A stretch of DNA of 64,000 nucleotides from Corynebacterium qintianiae (GCF_011038645.2 NZ_CP064955.1:1612001-1676000); one strand, 5' to 3'. Shown: positions 8,653 through 16,589, counted from the first letter of the stretch. Translations and numbers: made by a program. Notes: generated from the letters alone by a model not told the origin.

Positions 8653-10545
8653 CTAGCTCCCGGGGCGAAAGGCGCGGTTGTTCAGCTCTCGGCGCGCCGT
8701 CTCTAACGCAAGCAGGTCGGAGAACAGCGCGTTGTAGGCCTGCTCGTCATCGGACGGGCGCATGCGCTGCAATTGCGCCTTGAGCTGGGCGATCTGGTCG
8801 CCCACCCGGGTCTCCTGCAGGCGGGAAAGCACTGAGTCGGCGTACGTGGTGATGTCGTCGGCGTGGATCTCCTCCACCGCCAGCTCCGAGACAAAGTTGC
8901 GGCCAGCGAGGTCGCGCATCTCCCCCGCTACCGCGCTGAGCCAGCCCGCGCCGCTGCGGGCGGAAGCTGCGCCGCCGGCGGTGGTGATGGCGTCGCGGAC
9001 CTGGCGGTAGGCGTCGTTGTTGAAGGCGTCCGGGTTGATGCCGTCGAAATAGTCGCCAGCGCAGTCCGGGTACTGCAGCGCAAGCTTCAGGGCTTCGCGC
9101 TGCGGCCAGAGCAGCGGCTCGTTCGCGGCAGGCGCCCTGAGCAGGGGCGCGTCGGTGCTCTGGGGCGTCTCGGACGCTTGGCTGCGGAAGGTGCGCTTCT
9201 CCTTCTTCGGCTTCTTCATCTCCGCGCGGACCTGCTGGATCACCTCATCCGGGTTCGGCCACCCGACCCAGCCGGCCAGGCGGCGCGCGTACTCGGTCTG
9301 CAGGACAGGGTCAGAGATGTCGGCGACAACGGGGACTGTGCGCTTTAAGGCTTGAAGACGCCCCTCCGCTGTGTCGAGGGAAAACGCCTGCAGGAGGGAC
9401 TCGAGGACGAACTCGTACATGGGCACGCGGCTGGCCACGAGGTCGCGGACGGCGGAATCACCCTTGGCCAGGCGGAGATCGCAGGGGTCCATGCCCTCCG
9501 GCGCGACGGCGACGAAGCTCTGGCCGGTGAACGCCTGGTCGCCCTCGAACGCGCGCATCGCCGCCTTCTGGCCGGCCTCATCACCGTCGAAGGTGTAGAT
9601 CAGCTCGCCGCGGAAGTAATTGTCGTCCAGCATGAGGCGGCGGATGATCGCCATGTGGTCCTTGCCGAAGGCCGTGCCGCAGGACGCGACGGCGGTCTTG
9701 ACACCGGCCGCGTGCATGGCCATGACATCGGTGTATCCCTCCACCACCACCGTCTGGTGGCCTTCGGCGATGTGTTTCTTCGCCAGATCCAGGCCGAAGA
9801 GCACCTTGGACTTGTGGTAGAGCATCGTGTCCTGGGTGTTCATGTACTTGCCCATCGGGTCATCGTCGAAAAGCTTGCGCGCGCCGAAACCGATGACGTT
9901 GCCCGCGACGTCCTTAATCGGCCAGAGCAGGCGGCGGCGGAATTTGTCGATGGGCCCGCGACGTCCCATCGTCGATAAGCCCGCATCCTGCAGCTCTTGC
10001 ACGTCGAAGCCCTTGCGCAGGAGGTGCTTGGTCAGGGTGTCCCAGCCGTCGGGGGCGTAACCGCACTCGAAATGGTTGACCGTGTCCCGGTCGAAACCGC
10101 GGTCGCGGAAAAAGTCCCGGCCTATCTGGGCCTCCGGCGTCTCCAGCTGCTGGCGGTAGAACTCGTGCGCCGCCTTGTTCGCGGCCAGCAGGCGCGCGCG
10201 GGTGCCGGGCTTGACGTCGCGCGCGCCCGTGGAACCGCCCTGGTAGTTGATGTGGTAGCCGATCTGCTCCGCCACAGCCTCGACAGCCTCCGGGAACGTC
10301 AGCTGCTCCATTTCCATGAGGAAAGAGAAGACGTCGCCGCCCTTGCCGGTGGAAAAGCAGTGGTAGTAACCGCGCGCCGGCCGGACGTGGAAGGACGGGG
10401 TCTTCTCATCCTTGAATGGGCTTAGGCCCTTGAGGGAATCGTGCCCGGCGGGCTTGAGCTGGACGTACTCGCCCACGATGTCCTCGATGGGCGCGCGCTC
10501 GCGGATCGCCTGGATGTCACTATCCGGAATCCTGCCCTTAGCCAT
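8653..10545 (-). CDS. dnaG: DNA primase with degenerate zinc-binding domain
   Basis: Makes RNA primers for DNA replication. The 630-residue protein has an N-terminal CHC2-like domain (1-100), the RNA polymerase/TOPRIM core with VVEGYTDVMAM (catalytic Glu 269) and YTFDGDEAGQKAAM (Asp 320/322), and a C-terminal helicase-binding region. At the four zinc-ligand positions, with canonical spacing 42-45-63-66, the residues are Ser, Lys, Cys and Thr instead of Cys, His, Cys and Cys, so zinc binding of the normal kind is unlikely although the surrounding fold motifs (PF.DEKTPSFHV, YYHCF..GKGGDV) are kept. ATG 10545 is 7 bases after the -10 box TATGAT. Confidence 0.96.
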   Translation of the reverse strand: MAKGRIPDSDIQAIRERAPIEDIVGEYVQLKPAGHDSLKGLSPFKDEKTPSFHVRPARGYYHCFSTGKGGDVFSFLMEMEQLTFPEAVEAVAEQIGYHINYQGGSTGARDVKPGTRARLLAANKAAHEFYRQQLETPEAQIGRDFFRDRGFDRDTVNHFECGYAPDGWDTLTKHLLRKGFDVQELQDAGLSTMGRRGPIDKFRRRLLWPIKDVAGNVIGFGARKLFDDDPMGKYMNTQDTMLYHKSKVLFGLDLAKKHIAEGHQTVVVEGYTDVMAMHAAGVKTAVASCGTAFGKDHMAIIRRLMLDDNYFRGELIYTFDGDEAGQKAAMRAFEGDQAFTGQSFVAVAPEGMDPCDLRLAKGDSAVRDLVASRVPMYEFVLESLLQAFSLDTAEGRLQALKRTVPVVADISDPVLQTEYARRLAGWVGWPNPDEVIQQVRAEMKKPKKEKRTFRSQASETPQSTDAPLLRAPAANEPLLWPQREALKLALQYPDCAGDYFDGINPDAFNNDAYRQVRDAITTAGGAASARSGAGWLSAVAGEMRDLAGRNFVSELAVEEIHADDITTYADSVLSRLQETRVGDQIAQLKAQLQRMRPSDDEQAYNALFSDLLALETARRELNNRAFRPGS

Positions 10546-10552
10546 GGCGCTC

Positions 10553-10584
10553 ATCATAACCGCGCATGCGACATGTGGGACAAT
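10553..10584. promoter_or_regulatory. divergent leaderless promoters for dnaG and the ribonuclease gene
   Basis: Minus-strand TATGAT (10558-10553) is exactly 7 bases before the dnaG ATG; plus-strand GACAAT (10579-10584) is exactly 7 bases before the ribonuclease ATG at 10592. No Shine-Dalgarno sequence precedes either start. Confidence 0.5.
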
Positions 10585-10591
10585 GCTGCTC

Positions 10592-11005
10592 ATGTCTGAC
10601 AAGTCGGGTCTGAACAACCGCTACCTCGGAGTGCTGCTCATCGGGCTCGTCGGGGCGTCGCTGGGCATGTTCGGGTTGCGAAATGCCGCCGAGGGCGGGC
10701 CGTCCGGGGTGCCTTTCTGCGCGCCGTCCGAGGTGCCGGCGCAGGCCTTCGAGACGATCGATCTGGTGGAGCAGGACGGGCCCTATCTGCACCCGGAGTC
10801 CGACGACAAGCGCTTCGGCAACTACGAGGGGGTCCTGCCCGACGAGGAGCTGGGGTACTACCGCGAATACACGGTGGAAACGCCCGGGCTGGGCCACCGC
10901 GGCGAGCGGCGCATTGTCACAGGTGGGGGTTCCGACGGTGAGGTCGATGAATGGTACTACACCGGGGACCACTACGAAAGCTTCTGCGAGGTGCCAGGGG
11001 TGTAG
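10592..11005 (+). CDS. guanyl-specific ribonuclease (RNase Sa/N1 family), membrane-anchored or secreted
   Basis: Extracellular RNase cleaving after G. The 137 residues contain an N-terminal hydrophobic helix (11-28) acting as signal or anchor and a complete RNase Sa-like domain: DGPYLHPES, FGNYEGVLP, YREYTVETPG with catalytic Glu 92, RGERRIVTGG with catalytic Arg near 107, and YYTGDHYESF with catalytic His 127. Cys 43 and Cys 132 sit where the RNase Sa disulfide is. No barstar-type inhibitor gene adjoins it, consistent with export rather than intracellular use. Confidence 0.9.
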   Translation: MSDKSGLNNRYLGVLLIGLVGASLGMFGLRNAAEGGPSGVPFCAPSEVPAQAFETIDLVEQDGPYLHPESDDKRFGNYEGVLPDEELGYYREYTVETPGLGHRGERRIVTGGGSDGEVDEWYYTGDHYESFCEVPGV

Positions 11006-11058
11006 GTTGTGGAAAAACCGGGGTTTATGCACAGGGTGCTGGTCGGTTCGTTCATTGA

Positions 11059-11994
11059 GTGACGCAGGTGTGCGACTCTCAGCGCGTGTTTGATCAATTG
11101 ATAGATGCTCGGAGGGTTGGAGCGGCCGATGCGCAGATGCGGGCGGCGCTGGCGGGCAGCAGCTTCATCCAGTTGTCGGCGTACCACTATTACCCTGCCC
11201 CCGCCTTTGCCGCTTTACGCTGGTACGAGCAACGCCGGTTGAGGGCGCTCGCTGCGGGAAAGTGCGCGCACCGAGCGGTATTGGCAGGCCGGTCGGCCGC
11301 GAGGTTGCTCGGGATGTGGACCATGAACTTCGGGGATTTCGAGCCCGTAGAGCTGATTCTGCCGTCAGGGAACGTGCCGGGACGCTCCCGAACTCCCACA
11401 GGAGTGCGATATCGGCGGTCCGTCCTGCGCCCCGATGAGGTCGTGCGGTTACACGGGGTCAGGTGTACGTCGTTAATCAGGACCTGCTTCGATATCGCCG
11501 CCCGGCACGGGTTCCGCGAGGGGCTGGTGGCGGCGGACTGGTTGCTATCGCACGGTGGGGTCACGCGTGCGGAGCTAGAGGGTGAGTTCGCTGTGACCGG
11601 GCGCTTCAAAGGCAAAGGCACCGTGCGGAAAGTGTTGAAATACGCCACCGGTTTGTCTGAATCCGCCTTCGAAAGCTGGTTCCGGGCTCTGCTCATTGAG
11701 CTCGGGTGGCCATTCGAGTTTCAGCCCTCTGTGGCCTGGTACCGCCCGGATTTTCTGATTCACGGTTTTGTTGCCGTGGAAATCGACGGCAACTCCAAGT
11801 ACGAGGGCATGACTGAGGAGCAGCTACTGCGGGAGAAGAGGAGGCAGGACACACTCACCAACATGGGTCTTGTGTTCGCCCGCTTTGCGCCGATGGAGAT
11901 AATCCGGGACGAGGAGCGCGTGCTGCGGACCATTCAGCTGCTGGTGGAGAACCGCGGCCGGCCGCAGCTGTCTGGCCAGAGTCCAAATGCCTGA
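11059..11994 (+). CDS. orphan protein with C-terminal VSR/DUF559-like nuclease domain
   Basis: 311 residues. The N-terminal two thirds resembles the winged-helix/AbiEi-like part often fused to such nucleases (RSAARLLGMW, CTSLIRTCFDIAARHG). The C-terminus carries a PD-(D/E)XK pattern: Glu in SESAFESWFRALL, Asp in YRPDFLI, then VAVEIDG, followed by a REKRRQDTLTNMG helix. This matches very-short-patch-repair/DUF559-type nucleases. Start is GTG 11059, with several weaker alternatives. No methyltransferase or toxin partner adjoins it; the following 300 bases are repeats. Lower GC-codon use than neighbours suggests horizontal origin. Biological role (repair, phage defence or remnant) is open. Confidence 0.8.
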   Translation: MTQVCDSQRVFDQLIDARRVGAADAQMRAALAGSSFIQLSAYHYYPAPAFAALRWYEQRRLRALAAGKCAHRAVLAGRSAARLLGMWTMNFGDFEPVELILPSGNVPGRSRTPTGVRYRRSVLRPDEVVRLHGVRCTSLIRTCFDIAARHGFREGLVAADWLLSHGGVTRAELEGEFAVTGRFKGKGTVRKVLKYATGLSESAFESWFRALLIELGWPFEFQPSVAWYRPDFLIHGFVAVEIDGNSKYEGMTEEQLLREKRRQDTLTNMGLVFARFAPMEIIRDEERVLRTIQLLVENRGRPQLSGQSPNA

Positions 11995-12107
11995 TTTTAC
12001 CGGCCCGAGTTTAAATGCCTAATTTTATATGTCTACTTTAGGCACGTGATGGGCCGTTTTGGGCTCCGGAGCTCGTAGGAAGGGGCGTTCCCGTCTAAAT
12101 TAGGCAT
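11985..12107. repeat. direct and inverted copies of an AAATGCCTxATTTTA word
   Basis: In the gene-free stretch after the nuclease gene, AAATGCCTGATTTTA (11985-11999, overlapping the stop region) and AAATGCCTAATTTTA (12013-12027) are direct repeats, and AAATTAGGCAT (12097-12107) is the exact complement of 12015-12025. TATGTCTA at about 12029 and TAGACA at about 12115 extend the symmetry. AT-rich and unlike the surroundings; it may be the edge of a small palindromic element. Confidence 0.7.
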
Positions 12108-12123
12108 CTGAAAATAGACATTT

Positions 12124-12288
12124 GCATAATGGGGGCGCTGGCTGGGCCCAAGGTCTGCATAAAGGGGGCGCTGGCTGGGCCCAAGGTCTGCATAAAGGGG
12201 GCGCTGGCTGGGCCCAAGTTCTGCATAAAGGGGGCGCTGGCTGGGCCCAAGGTCTGCATAAAGGGGGCGCTGGCCGGGCCCAAAGTGC
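12124..12288. repeat. five tandem copies of a 33-bp unit
   Basis: Units start at 12124, 12157, 12190, 12223 and 12256; each reads GCATAAAGGGGGCGCTGGCT then GGGCCCAAGGTCT with only 1-4 changes. Each unit holds a GGGCCC palindrome. Because 33 is divisible by 3, a minus-strand frame stays open and would give an 11-residue repeat LGPASAPFMQT, but it has only a TTG start and no ribosome binding site. It fills the convergent gap between the nuclease gene and dgt; together with 11985-12107 this is the only gene-free stretch of about 300 bases in the window. Confidence 0.95.
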
Positions 12289-12294
12289 AGAACG

Positions 12295-13599
12295 CTAGCC
12301 CATGAAGCCGTCGAGGCTGGCGGAGCGCTTCGCCAGGCGCTCCAGGCGCGATTCGGTGAGCGACGCGATCTGGTCGATGATCACGCGCTCGCGCTCCTGC
12401 TCAGACGACGCGGTGAGCCACCACTGCTGGAACATCGTGTCCAGGGTGCCGGGAGCGCCATGGGAAAGGTAGTCGTAAACGCGGTAGATGCGGTCGCGTT
12501 GGCGGTCCTGGCGCTTCAGGTGCGTGGGCATGTCCATGACGTAGAGCACGGCCACCGTCTTCAAGAGGCGGACCTCGGCCTCGGCCTCGGCGGGAATGAT
12601 GAGGCGCCCGTGTTGGCGGCCGAGCGCGCCCGCCGGGTTTGAGTCCGAACGCAGGGCCTCCGGCTGGTTCCCCTCAAAAGCAAGAGTGGCGCTGGTGACG
12701 GCGCCGACGTAGCGCCCCACCAGCTCCGAGGTGAGCTGCTTGAGGCCGGCCCAGGAAGACAAGGTGTAGTTGAAGTCCGCCGCGGCGTTGATGGCGGGAA
12801 GGGCGCGGAGGCGATCGGCGGCGTCGATAAGCTCGTCGGCGGTACCGCCGAACGCGGCCGCGCCCTTGTCGACGAGCGCGGCGAGCTCCACGAAATCCCA
12901 CAGGACCTGCAGCGACACGCGCCCGGAAACGATGCCGTCCTCCACGTCGTGCACCGAGTAGGCGATGTCGTCGGAGGTGTCCATCACCTGCGCCTCGATC
13001 GGCGGGGCCTCGTCGGCGTGGCCCTCGCGGAGCCAGTCCAGGATGTGCCGGTCCTCGTCGTAGGCTGAGTATTTGCTGTTGACGGTGCCGTCGACAAGCG
13101 TGCGGGTCCGGGGGTACTTGCAGGCTGCGTCGAGGGCGGCGCGGGTCAAGTTGAGGCCGAAAGATTCGCCGTCAACCAACACCTTCGGCTCGAGGCGGGT
13201 GAGGATGCGAAGGGTCTGCGCGTTGCCCTCGAAACCGCCGGCGCCGGCCGCCAGCTCGTTGAGCGCGACCTCGCCGTTGTGGCCGTAGGGCGGGTGGCCG
13301 ATGTCGTGGGTCAGGCCCGCCATGTCGCAGAGGTCCGGGTTGAGACCCAGGCCCTCGCCGATGCCGCGCGAGATCTGCGCGACTTCGAGGGAGTGCGTCA
13401 GGCGGGTACGGGGCGTATCGCCGTCGCGGGGGCCGACGACCTGGGTCTTGTCTGCGAGGCGACGCAGCGCGGCGGAGTGCAGGACGCGGGCGCGGTCGCG
13501 GGAGAAGGCGCCGCGGTCGTCGGACGTCTGCGCCAGCTGGGAGCCCTTGGGGCCCTCGGGCGCGCGGCGTGCAACGTCGGCATCGCTATAGGGGTACAC
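12295..13599 (-). CDS. dgt: dGTP triphosphohydrolase-like HD protein
   Basis: Hydrolyses dNTPs to deoxynucleosides and triphosphate, tuning nucleotide pools. The protein (434 residues) carries the dNTPase pattern RLTHSLEVAQISRGI, the metal-binding LTHDIGHPPYGHNGE and later HDVEDGI. GTG 13599 (VYPYSDADVARR) is chosen because the related C. glutamicum protein begins at this point and a -10 box TAGGGT ends 7 bases upstream; an ATG at 13620 would add 7 residues and overlap the start codon of the divergent gene. It is convergent with the nuclease gene across the tandem repeat region. Confidence 0.92.
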   Translation of the reverse strand: MYPYSDADVARRAPEGPKGSQLAQTSDDRGAFSRDRARVLHSAALRRLADKTQVVGPRDGDTPRTRLTHSLEVAQISRGIGEGLGLNPDLCDMAGLTHDIGHPPYGHNGEVALNELAAGAGGFEGNAQTLRILTRLEPKVLVDGESFGLNLTRAALDAACKYPRTRTLVDGTVNSKYSAYDEDRHILDWLREGHADEAPPIEAQVMDTSDDIAYSVHDVEDGIVSGRVSLQVLWDFVELAALVDKGAAAFGGTADELIDAADRLRALPAINAAADFNYTLSSWAGLKQLTSELVGRYVGAVTSATLAFEGNQPEALRSDSNPAGALGRQHGRLIIPAEAEAEVRLLKTVAVLYVMDMPTHLKRQDRQRDRIYRVYDYLSHGAPGTLDTMFQQWWLTASSEQERERVIIDQIASLTESRLERLAKRSASLDGFMG

Positions 13600-13605
13600 A
13601 GCGAC

Positions 13606-13612
13606 TACCCTA
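13606..13612. promoter_or_regulatory. single palindromic -10 element shared by two divergent genes
   Basis: ACTACCCTAGT contains plus-strand -10 TACCCT (13606-13611), 7 bases before ATG 13619, and minus-strand -10 TAGGGT (13612-13607), 7 bases before GTG 13599. Two leaderless transcripts would therefore start from one overlapping box and exclude each other. Confidence 0.55.
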
Positions 13613-13618
13613 GTACGC

Positions 13619-15661
13619 ATGAAACCGCGCTACCTCCGCATCCTCCTCGCCGCCCCGCTCCTCGCCGCCGGTGTGGGCACCGCAGCCGCCCCCGCCGCGC
13701 TCGCGCTGACTACGTCTGTCGAGGCGCAGGCCACCGCGCTGAAGCCCGGCAAGCTTACCGACGTCGTCACCGACGAAGCCGGGGTCCTCTCCCCCGGCGA
13801 GGTGAGCCAGATCGAATCGGCGGCCCAGCAGGTCGCGGCCGAGAAGCAGAAGGCCGTGCGCGTGGTCTACCTGGACTCTTTTGGCTCCATGTCGGCCGAG
13901 CAGTGGGCGCAGGCGGCGGTTGACGCCAGCGGATCCAACGTCGCGGTGATCGCGATCTCGCCCACCGAGCGCACCTTCGCCGTGGACGCCGGTGACATGT
14001 GGACCCAGCGCGAGGTCGATGCGATGTACAACGCGGCCTACTCGCGGTTGACGCAGAACGACTGGTCGGGGGCCGCGCTTGCTGCCGTGGATGCCGCAGC
14101 TAAGGGCGGCTCCTCCGGCGCGGGCGGTACGGGCGGCGGCAGCGGCTCGAGTGACGCCGAGGGCATCGGCTGGGTCGCTGGCGGGCTGGGTGTGGCGGCG
14201 CTCGCGGGCGGCGGGATCTGGGCGGCGTCGCGGCGCAACACGAAGAAGACGAAGGAGCAGCAGGTCGCAGATGCGCGCGAGCTCAACCCGGGTGACACCG
14301 ATTCGCTGGGTCGCCTGCCCACGCCGACGCTGGAAGAGCTCGCGCGCGACGCCCTCGTCCACGCCGACGAGTCCATCCGCCAGGGCAAGGAAGAGCTCGA
14401 GCTGGCCACCGCCGAGTTCGGCCCCGACCGCGTGCGCCCCTTCACCTCCGCGATGAACACCGCGAGCACGACCCTGCAGCGCGCGTTTTCCACCCACCAG
14501 AAGCTTTACGACGCCATCCCGGAAACCGAGCCGGAAAAGCGCGCCATGCTCATCGACATCATCTCGTCGTCCGGCAAGGCCAATGAGGCGCTGCAGGCGA
14601 AGTCGGCAGAGTTCAACGAGATGCGTGGCACGCTCATGCGCGCCGACGAAGAGATTGACAAGATCATGCAGCGCACCATCGACCTGCGGGCACGGCTCGA
14701 GCCGGCGCAACGCACGCTCGAGGACCTGCACGCGCGCTACTCCGGTGAGATGCTACAGTCCATAGCCCCGAACGTGGGCGTGGCCACCGACTCCCTCGAC
14801 GAGGCGGAGAAACTGCTGGGCGAGGCCCGCACCGTGGCCGCGCAGCCGGCCGGCCGCCAGGGCGCGCTGATTGACCTGCTGGCATCCGCCTCCCACGCCA
14901 TCGAAATTTCCGACACCAACCTCTCCGCCATCGAGCACGCCGACGGCAACATCCGAGACGCGAAGGCGAACCTGCCGTCGTTGATCAAGGAGATCGAGGA
15001 CGAGCTGCGTGAGATCGAGAACCTCAAGGGCGCGCGCCAGCAGGGGGCGCAGATCGACGTCCCGGCACTGGACGCAATCTCCGCCGAGGCGCGCCAGGCG
15101 TTGGCGTCGATGGGCAAGCGTGCCGAGACGGACCCCCTCGCGCTCTACACCGACCTAACCGACCTGGATACGCGTATCGACGAGCAGATAGACCGCGCCC
15201 GCGGCGCCGCCTCCGACCAGAACCGCCAGCTGACCGTGTTGAAGCAGCAGCTGCAGGTGGCCGTGGCGCAAATCCAGACCGCGGAAGACCTGATCAACTC
15301 GCGCGGGCGCATCATCAGCTCCCACGCCCGCACCCTGCTCGCGGAGGCGAAGCGCCAGTACGCCGAGTCGCGTAACCGGGCTACCTCGGACACCCGCGGC
15401 GCGATCGACTTCGCGCGCACCGCGACCGAGACCGCGCGCCGCGCCGCCAGTGCCGCCAATGACGACATTCAGCGCTACCAGCAGCGGATGAACCAGCAGA
15501 TGGCAGGCAGCATCGGCGGCAACATGGCCGATGCCATTATCTGGGGTTCCATCCTGTCCGGCGGGCTCGGCGGCGGGGGCGGTTTCGGCGGCGGCGGATT
15601 TGGCGGCGGCGGTGGAGGGTTCTCCGGTGGCGGGCCGATCGGCCGCGGAGGAATGTTCTAG
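13619..15661 (+). CDS. exported TPM-domain membrane protein with long coiled coil and Gly-rich tail
   Basis: 680 residues: signal peptide (1-30, AAPAALAL), extracytoplasmic TPM domain (about 40-150, VTDEAGVLSPGEVSQIESA… and DAGDMWTQREVDAMYNAAY), a Gly/Ser linker, one transmembrane helix (about 181-202, IGWVAGGLGVAALAGGGIWAA), a cytoplasmic helical/coiled-coil region of some 400 residues, and a C-terminal glycine-rich run ending GRGGMF. The TPM domain occurs in proteins linked to photosystem repair in plants and to envelope stress in bacteria; no enzymatic function is established. Leaderless promoter shared with dgt. Its TAG stop overlaps that of the convergent downstream gene. Confidence 0.88.
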   Translation: MKPRYLRILLAAPLLAAGVGTAAAPAALALTTSVEAQATALKPGKLTDVVTDEAGVLSPGEVSQIESAAQQVAAEKQKAVRVVYLDSFGSMSAEQWAQAAVDASGSNVAVIAISPTERTFAVDAGDMWTQREVDAMYNAAYSRLTQNDWSGAALAAVDAAAKGGSSGAGGTGGGSGSSDAEGIGWVAGGLGVAALAGGGIWAASRRNTKKTKEQQVADARELNPGDTDSLGRLPTPTLEELARDALVHADESIRQGKEELELATAEFGPDRVRPFTSAMNTASTTLQRAFSTHQKLYDAIPETEPEKRAMLIDIISSSGKANEALQAKSAEFNEMRGTLMRADEEIDKIMQRTIDLRARLEPAQRTLEDLHARYSGEMLQSIAPNVGVATDSLDEAEKLLGEARTVAAQPAGRQGALIDLLASASHAIEISDTNLSAIEHADGNIRDAKANLPSLIKEIEDELREIENLKGARQQGAQIDVPALDAISAEARQALASMGKRAETDPLALYTDLTDLDTRIDEQIDRARGAASDQNRQLTVLKQQLQVAVAQIQTAEDLINSRGRIISSHARTLLAEAKRQYAESRNRATSDTRGAIDFARTATETARRAASAANDDIQRYQQRMNQQMAGSIGGNMADAIIWGSILSGGLGGGGGFGGGGFGGGGGGFSGGGPIGRGGMF

Positions 15662-16071
15662 TACACGGTGCGGCGCGCGGGCGCGTCGACAAACGTCAGC
15701 GCCCACGACATAAACACCAGGTCCAGCATCACCTCGGGGGCGAGGCCCGGTACCGGATCGACCTCGAGGTCCCCGCTCGCCAAACCGCGCGTGCGGGCGA
15801 TCACGCGCCCGTCGGCGTCGAGGATTTCGCGGCGCTTCCCGCTCGTGCGGTGCAGGGCATAGGCGCGGCCGCCGCAGTCCGCGCGGTAGCGCGACACCGT
15901 CAGCCCAGCCTTGTGCAGGCGGTAGGCCGCGCCATCCGGAGCCACGGCGCGGATGTCGGCTGGGGAGCTCGTGTTCAGGCGCAGCGTCGACGAGCCGCAC
16001 TGCAGCTCATTGGGGGTGGCTTCGGCGACGTTGGAGGGGCCGTCGATAAGCGAGCTGCCCTGCCAGATCAT
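15658..16071 (-). CDS. hypothetical protein, paralogue-like partner of the upstream gene
   Basis: 137 residues, no signal peptide. Contains repeated beta-strand-like segments (VAPDGAAYRLHKAG, GGRAYALHRTSGKRREILDADGRVIARTRG) similar in style to scramblase/LURP-like barrels, and a hydrophobic C-terminal stretch (LDLVFMSWALTFV). The ATG overlaps the TGA of the upstream gene (ATGA), so the two are co-translated. Function unknown. Confidence 0.72.
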   Translation of the reverse strand: MIWQGSSLIDGPSNVAEATPNELQCGSSTLRLNTSSPADIRAVAPDGAAYRLHKAGLTVSRYRADCGGRAYALHRTSGKRREILDADGRVIARTRGLASGDLEVDPVPGLAPEVMLDLVFMSWALTFVDAPARRTVY

Positions 16072-16577
16072 TGGATGAAAAAGACCGCGACGACGAAGAT
16101 GGACAGGAAGATGAGGAACGCGATCAGCGCGGTCGAATTGAGCATCTTCTTCGTCTCCAGGACCTCGCGGGAGACCCACGCCAGGGCGGCGACATCTGTG
16201 GCAGGCAGCTGGGTGTCCCCCTCGAACTCGAGGATCGCGCGGCGCACGCCGTTGTGGTCCTGGGTGAACTGCGCCACCTTGTCCCCGTGAGCATCGTCGA
16301 TGATCCAGTTCTTCGATGCCTCGTTGACCAGCGCGTAGCGGCGCCCCTCGACCTCCACGGCGATTGTCTTGTCCCGCTTGAGGCTGCCCAAAGCGCGCAC
16401 GATCTCCTGGTCCTGCCGCGTGGCCACGGCCCCAGACTCCGGCGAGGCCACGAGCTCCCACTCCTCGCCCCCAACCTGCGCGCGCTCGTGCGTGAACACG
16501 CCGAGAACCTCGGGCCCGTCCTCGGCCAGAAGCTTCAGGTTTTCCTTGTCGCTGCGGTCCCAGCTGACGTAATGCAC
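16068..16577 (-). CDS. tail-anchored hypothetical protein
   Basis: 169 residues beginning MHYVSWDRSDKENLKLL; a soluble beta-rich domain (VEVEGRRYALVNEASKNWIIDDAHGDKVAQF) is followed by a single C-terminal transmembrane helix (about 148-168, LIAFLIFLSIFVVAVFFI), placing the domain in the cytoplasm. It shares the short Arg-Tyr-Ala-Leu motif with the downstream gene product, suggesting an old duplication or a two-protein complex. Lies 12 bases after glyS in the same direction and may be part of its transcript. Confidence 0.75.
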   Translation of the reverse strand: MHYVSWDRSDKENLKLLAEDGPEVLGVFTHERAQVGGEEWELVASPESGAVATRQDQEIVRALGSLKRDKTIAVEVEGRRYALVNEASKNWIIDDAHGDKVAQFTQDHNGVRRAILEFEGDTQLPATDVAALAWVSREVLETKKMLNSTALIAFLIFLSIFVVAVFFIQ

Positions 16578-16589
16578 GTGCCCGCTCCC

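Noticed and set aside
12095..12283. 62-residue ORF with an 11-residue repeat on the minus strand
   Set aside because: TTG start without ribosome binding site, arises because the tandem unit is a multiple of three; treated as repeat, not gene.
12124..12288. CRISPR-like array
   Set aside because: The 33-bp units are contiguous with no spacers and no cas genes are present.
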